Below are positions 59,101-64,000 of a DNA stretch of 64,000 nt, piece by piece. The notes beneath the pieces are model-generated. The model worked only from the letters and a program-made list of their open reading frames with translations, did not search any database and was not told the origin of the DNA. Position 1 is the first letter of the stretch, and each line of letters opens with the position of its first letter. Origin of the DNA: Nematostella vectensis. Its lineage: Eukaryota > Cnidaria > Anthozoa > Actiniaria > Edwardsiidae. The stretch lies in the NCBI RefSeq assembly GCF_932526225.1, contig NC_064047.1, positions 7,749,501-7,813,500 on the forward strand, in the 5' to 3' direction. Made by a program: the position numbers and the translations under genes.

Positions 59101-62100
59101 CTACCTGTGTGTCTAGCTTAGTACGATCACTTTTCTAAGTCTCCCTACCTGTGTGTCTAGCTTAGTACGATCACTTTTCTAAGTCTCCCTACCTGTGTGT
59201 CTAGCTTAGTATGATCTCTTTTCTAAGTCTCCATACCTGTGTGTCTGGCTTAGTATGATCACTTTTCTAAGTCTCCCTACCTGTGTGTCTTGTTTAGTAT
59301 GATCTCTTTTCTAAGTCTCCCTACCTGTGTGTCTAGCTTAGTACGATCACTTTTCTAAGTCTCCCTACCTGTGTGTCTAGCTTAGTACGATCACTTTTCT
59401 AAGTCTCCCTACCTGTGTGTCTAGCTTAGTACGATCACTTTTCTAAGTCTCCATACCTGTGTGTCTAGCTTAGTACGATCACTTTTCCAAGTCTCCATAC
59501 CTGTGTGTCTAGCTTAGTACGATCACTTTTCTAAGTCTCCCTACCTGTGTGTCTAGCTTAGTATGATCTCTTTTCTAAGTCTCCATACCTGTGTGTCTAG
59601 CTTAGTACGATCACTTTTCTAAGTCTCCCTACCTGTGTGTCTAGCTTAGTATGCTCTCTTTTCTAAGTCTCCATACCTGTGTGTCTAGCTTAGTACGATC
59701 ACTTTTCTAAGTCTCCCTACCTGTGTGTCTAGCTTAGTATGCTCTCTTTTCTAAGTCTCCCTACCTGTGTGTCTAGCTTAGTACGATCACTTTTCTAAGT
59801 CTCCCTACCTGTGTGTCTAGCTTAGTATGCTCTCTTTTCTAAGTCTCCATACCTGTGTGTCTAGCTTAGTACGATCACTTTTCTAAGTCTCCCTACCTGT
59901 GTGTCTAGCTTAGTATGCTCTCTTTTCTAAGTCTCCATACCTGTGTGTCTAGCTTAGTACGATCACTTTTCTAAGTCTCCCTACCTGTGTGTCTAGCTTA
60001 GTATGCTCTCTTTTCTAAGTCTCCATACCTGTGTGTCTAGCTTAGTACGATCACTTTTCTAAGTCTCCCTACCTGTGTGTCTAGCTTAGTATGCTCACTA
60101 TTCTAAGTCTCCATACCTGTGTGTCTAGCTTAGTACGATCACTTTTCTAAGTCTCCATACCTGTGTGTCTAGCTTAGTATTATCACTATTCTAAGTCTCC
60201 ATACCTGTGTGTCTAGCTTAGTATGATCACTATTCTAAGTCTCCATACCTGTGTGTCTAGCTTAGTACGATCACTTTTCTAAGTCTCCCTACCTGTGTGT
60301 CTAGCTTAGTATGATCACTATTCTAAGTCTCCATACCTGTGTGTCTAGCTTAGTACGATCACTTTTCTAAGTCTCCCTACCTGTGTGTCTAGCTTAGTAC
60401 GATCACTTTTCTAAGTCTCCATACCTGTGTGTCTAGCTTAGTATGCTCTCTTTTCTAAGTCTCCCTACCTGTGTGTCTAGCTTAGTACGATCACTTTTCT
60501 AAGTCTCCAAACCTGTGTGTCTAGCTTAGTATGCTCTCTTTTCTAAGTCTCCCTACCTGTGTTTCTAGCTTAGTATGATTTCTTTTCTAAGTCTCCATAC
60601 CTGTGTGTCTAGCTTAGTACGATCACTTTTCTAAGTCTCCATACCTGTGTGTCTTGCTTAGTATGATCTCTTTTCTAAGTCTCCATACCTGTGTGTCTAG
60701 CTTAGTATGATTTCTTTTCTAAGTCTCCATACCTGTGTGTCTAGCTTAGTATGATTTCTTTTCTAAGTCTCCATACCTGTGTTTCTAGCTTAGTATGCTC
60801 TCTTTTCTAAGTCTCCATACCTGTGTGTCTAGCTTAGTATGATCTCTTTTCTAAGTCTCCATACCTGTGTGTCTAGCTTAGTACGATCACTTTTCTAAGT
60901 CTCCATACCTGTGTTTCTAGCTTAGTATGATCTCTTTTCTAAGTCTCCATACCTTGTATCTAGCTTAGTATGATCACTATTCTAAGTCTCCATACCTGTG
61001 TGTCTAGCTTAGTATAATCTCTTTTCTAAGTCTTCATACCTGTGTCTCTAGCTTAGTATGCTCTCTTTTCTAAGTCTCCATACCTTGTATCTAGCTTAGT
61101 ATGATCACTATTCTAAGTCTCCATACCTGTGTGTCTAGCTTAGTATGATCACTTTTCTAAGTCTCCATACCTGTGTGTCTAGCTTAGTATGATCACTTTT
61201 CTAAGTCTCCATACCTGTGTGTCTAGCTTAGTATGATCACTATTCTAAGTCTCCATACCTGTGTGTCTAGCTTAGTATGATCACTTTTCTAAGTCTCCCT
61301 ACCTGTGTGTCTAGCTTAGTACGATCACTTTTCTAAGTCTCCCTACCTGTGTTTCTAGCTTAGTATGATCACTTTTCTAAGTCTCCATACCTGTGTGTCT
61401 AGCTTAGTATGATCACTATTCTAAGTCTCCATACCTGTGTGTCTAGCTTAGTATGATCACTATTCTAAGTCTCCATACCTGTGTGTCTAGCTTAGTATGA
61501 TCACTATTCTAAGTCTCCATACCTGTGTGTCTAGCTTAGTATGATCACTATTCTAAGTCTCCATACCTGTGTGTCTAGCTTAGTATGATCACTATTCTAA
61601 GTCTCCATACCTGTGTGTCTAGCTTAGTATGATCACTATTCTAAGTCTCCATACCTGTGTGTCTAGCTTAGTATGATCACTTTTCTAAGTCTCCATACCT
61701 TGTATCTAGCTTAGTATGATCTCTTTTCTAAGTCTCCCTACCTGTGTGTCTAGCTTAGTATGATCACTATTCTAAGTCTCGATACCTGTGTGTCTAGCTT
61801 AGTATGATCACTATTCTAAGTCTCCATACCTGTGTGTCTAGCTTAGTATGATCACTTTTCTAAGTCTCCCTACCTGTGTTTCTAGCTTAGTATGATCACT
61901 TTTCTAAGTCTCCATACCTTGTATCTAGCTTAGTATGATCACTTTTCTAAGTCTCCTACCTGTGTGTCTTGCTTAGTATGATCACTATTCTAAGTCTCCA
62001 TACCTGTGTGTCTAGCTTAGTATGATCACTATTCTAAGTCTCCATACCTGTGTGTCTAGCTTAGTATGATCACTATTCTAAGTCTCCATACCTGTGTGTC

Positions 62101-64000
62101 TAGCTTAGTACGATCACTTTTCTAAGTCTCCATACCTTGTATCTAGCTTAGTATGATCTCTTTTCTAAGTCTCCATACCTGTGTGTCTAGCTTAGTACGA
62201 TCACTTTTCTAAGTCTCCATACCTGTGTGTCTAGCTTAGTACGATCACTTTTCTAAGTCTCCCTACCTGTGTGTCTAGCTTAGTATGATTTCTTTTCTAA
62301 GTCTCCATACCTGTGTGTCTAGCTTAGTACGATCACTTTTCTAAGTCTCCATACCTTGTATCTAGCTTAGTATGATCTCTTTTCTAAGTCTCCATACCTG
62401 TGTATCTAGCTTAGTATGATCACTTTTCTAAGTCTCCTACCTGTGTGTCTTGCTTAGTATGATCACTTTTCTAAGTCTCCATACCTGTGTGTCTAGCTTA
62501 GTATGATCACTTTTCTAAGTCTCCATACCTGTGTGTCTAGCTTAGTATGATCACTTTTCTAAGTCTCCATACCTTGTATCTAGCTTAGTATGATCTCTTT
62601 TCTAAGTCTCCATACCTTGTATCTAGCTTAGTATGATCTCTTTTCTAAGTCTCCATACCTGTGTGTCTAGCTTAGTATGATCACTTTTCTAAGTCTCCAT
62701 ACCTGTGTTTCTAGCTTAGTATAATCTCTTTTCTAAGTCTCCCTACCTGTGTGTCTAGCTTAGTACGATCACTTTTCTAAGTCTCCCTACCTGTGTGTCT
62801 AGCTTAGTACGATCACTTTTCTAAGTCTCCCTACCTGTGTGTCTAGCTTAGTACGATCACTTTTCTAAGTCTCCCTACCTGTGTTTCTAGCTTAGTATGA
62901 TCACTTTTCTAAGTCTCCATACCTTGTATCTAGCTTAGTATGATCTCTTTTCTAAGTCTCCCTACCTGTGTGTCTAGCTTAGTACGATCACTTTTCTAAG
63001 TCTCCCTACCTGTGTGTCTAGCTTTGTAGTACAACCGGCCTGGCAAGGCGCAAAGTACATGATGCCGTTTACACCGCAGACGGGATTGTAGTTGGAGCGG
63101 AGACAGCTGCAGTTCTGGTTACAAGGCGCTGTTAGACTTGAATCCATCTCTGAGCTATATGAAAAAAAACAAAATACAGTGAAACTTTCATATAACTGAT
63201 ACCATCGGGACATAACAATGTGTAAAAAATAATTATATTAATGCACCAATGTATTTAGCTAATTGTGGACAGAGGAGCTCCGGCTTAACGTAATTATCAG
63301 AAAATGTAGAGAGCCAGGTTTGTACACCTCAGAAAAAAATCCAAGTCGACGTGACCTGGGTTCGAACCCTGGTCCTCTTGCTTGGGAGACGAGGCCCGTA
63401 TCACTGAGCTATCGCGCCACTCCAAACACGCGCCACTGACCGTCTTATATGGAGGTTATATTAATACAGTTTGAATTTGATTGGGATTACAATGTTTGGA
63501 AGAGAAGTGCTGCGCGCGGTTTAGGAGACAAGAACTTGCCCCTACCTGTCATTGTATGGAACGTTAACCCCCGCGAACTCCAGTGTCGAACATCCGGGAA
63601 TGTAGAATGCAGGAATGGCGATTAAGCCGACTATTGATAACACCATACACATCTTGGCCGACCCGCGGCACGCGTCCTTTAATTTCAGTCGACGGACAAG
63701 AAGACTGCCCCCTATAATACCACCTGTGACCAGGAAGAAACGAAAATTAGTAAATACAGCAAAACCCCAGGACAGAACAAACACGAACAAAACTCGAACA
63801 CAACACGATCACAACACGAAACAGAACTCGAACACTGCCCGATCACAACAAGAACAGAACTCAAAAGCAAACCGAACACAACACGAACAGAACTCGAATA
63901 GAGCCCGAACACAACATAAACAGAACTCGAAAACAGCCAGAACACAACGCGAACATAACTCGAACACAACAAAAACTGAGCTCGAATACAGACAGCCCTA
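56181..64000 (-). CDS. SLCO: SLCO/OATP-type organic anion transporter, 3' part (5' exons outside window)
   Basis: Minus-strand exons: 63723-63546, 63154-63010, 57787-57606, 57159-56945, 56383-56181, all GT-AG and in frame. They encode, in order: a membrane segment with GGIIGGSLLVRRLKLK and CRGSAKMCMVLSIVGLIA, ending GVNVPYND; the extracellular Kazal-like domain diagnostic of OATPs (LTAPCNQNCSCLRSNYNPVC and GIMYFAPCQAGC, continuing TFTNCSCV in the next exon); later membrane spans (NFYLFVISLGVTILIFGVAL and FLKLFAFLPAPLIFGAFFD with a Cys-rich CVLWEDSCEGRGSC); and a last span (ACGAFFFFLSWKLYK) with a Ser/Thr/Glu-rich cytoplasmic tail. OATPs are 12-span plasma-membrane carriers of amphipathic organic anions. 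The exact subfamily is not decidable. The 5.2-kb intron after the Kazal exon is mostly minisatellite. Confidence 0.9.
57484..57548. repeat. Duplicated end of an SLCO exon with its splice donor
   Basis: 57484-57548 repeats 57600-57664, the last ~58 coding bases of the SLCO exon 57787-57606 plus its donor. The copy lies downstream in the following intron and has a few substitutions (for example GTTGCT for GTAGCT on the minus strand). Confidence 0.9.
58001..63049. repeat. 44-bp minisatellite spanning an SLCO exon-intron border, about 114 copies
   Basis: Plus-strand unit: TTTTCTAAGTCTCCATACC then TGTGTGTCTAGCTTAGTATGATCAC, with frequent variants (CATACC/CTACC, GTGTGTC/TTGTATC, ATGATC/ACGATC, ATCAC/CTCTC). 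Read on the gene strand each unit contains CTAGACACACAG|GTATGG. The final unit at the right end is the true end of the Kazal exon (63010) with its donor CAG|GTAGGG, so codons for K-L-D-T-Q are part of the repeat. The array occupies nearly the whole intron between exons 63154-63010 and 57787-57606. Confidence 0.97.
63338..63423 (-). mobile_element. tRNA-like SINE head or tRNA pseudogene
   Basis: On the minus strand it reads GGCGCGATAGCTCAGTGATA (A box) and GGTTCGAACCC (B box) with tRNA-like spacing, in an SLCO intron. I cannot form a clean acceptor stem, so a functional tRNA is unlikely. Confidence 0.6.
63775..63990. repeat. Degenerate ACACAACACGAACAGAACTCGA repeat
   Basis: Imperfect tandem of about 20-30-bp units in the SLCO intron upstream of the exon at 63723. 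The hydrophobic minus-strand frame (63972-63712) runs through the repeat and is not the real exon, apart from its last bases. Confidence 0.8.

Noticed and set aside
58001-63049. CRISPR-like regular array
   Set aside because: Units are contiguous with no unique spacers, in a spliced animal gene; a minisatellite.
63338-63423. Functional tRNA gene on the minus strand
   Set aside because: A and B boxes are present but no clean acceptor stem or anticodon arm could be drawn; a SINE head is more likely.
63712-63972. 86-aa minus-strand hydrophobic frame as a transporter exon
   Set aside because: It reads through a degenerate tandem repeat; the genuine exon starts at 63723 after a good acceptor.

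Overview
This window is eukaryotic nuclear DNA from an animal, most likely an anthozoan cnidarian of the sea-anemone type. The reasons are: spliced genes with short exons and GT-AG introns; animal-specific genes (LSM10, Ashwin, profilin-4, FAM228, CD164/endolyn, an SLCO transporter); secreted fibrinogen-like fragments of a type I associate with sea anemones; and very many small inverted-repeat DNA elements and minisatellites. The species cannot be fixed from sequence alone. All gene names come from reading the protein sequences, with no database search.

Layout. 1-8 kb: repeats plus two intronless Ly6/uPAR-like surface-protein genes (3541-3927 and 6779-7177). 8.16-11.08 kb: a nearly G-free 44-bp minisatellite. 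11.1-34.6 kb: a compact housekeeping block of six genes in three head-to-head pairs. These are an unrecognised membrane-protein gene (-) with LSM10 (+), FAM228-like (-) with profilin-4 (+), and CD164-like (-) with Ashwin (+). Each pair is separated by about 0.55-0.62 kb, which suggests shared bidirectional promoters. I joined the exons by hand and every junction keeps the reading frame. The reconstructed Ashwin (232 aa) and profilin-4 (128 aa) match, as I recall, the human protein lengths closely.

35-56 kb: mostly mobile-element territory. It holds several families of MITE-like elements with terminal inverted repeats (including PIF/Harbinger-type elements with TTA or TAA target duplications, one with a readable empty site), a 1.5-kb foldback element, two LINE relics (the other is near 18 kb), a broken fibrinogen-like gene with a second fragment of the same family, and two orphan ORFs. 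56.2 kb to the end: the 3' half of an SLCO/OATP-type organic anion transporter on the minus strand, with its 5' exons beyond the window. One of its introns has been filled by about 114 copies of a 44-bp repeat that contains the end of the Kazal-domain exon and its splice donor.

The most unusual signal is that last array: the repeat unit spans a genuine exon/intron boundary, so the intron carries over a hundred decoy 5' splice sites, plus a 630-bp block repeated identically near its two ends.
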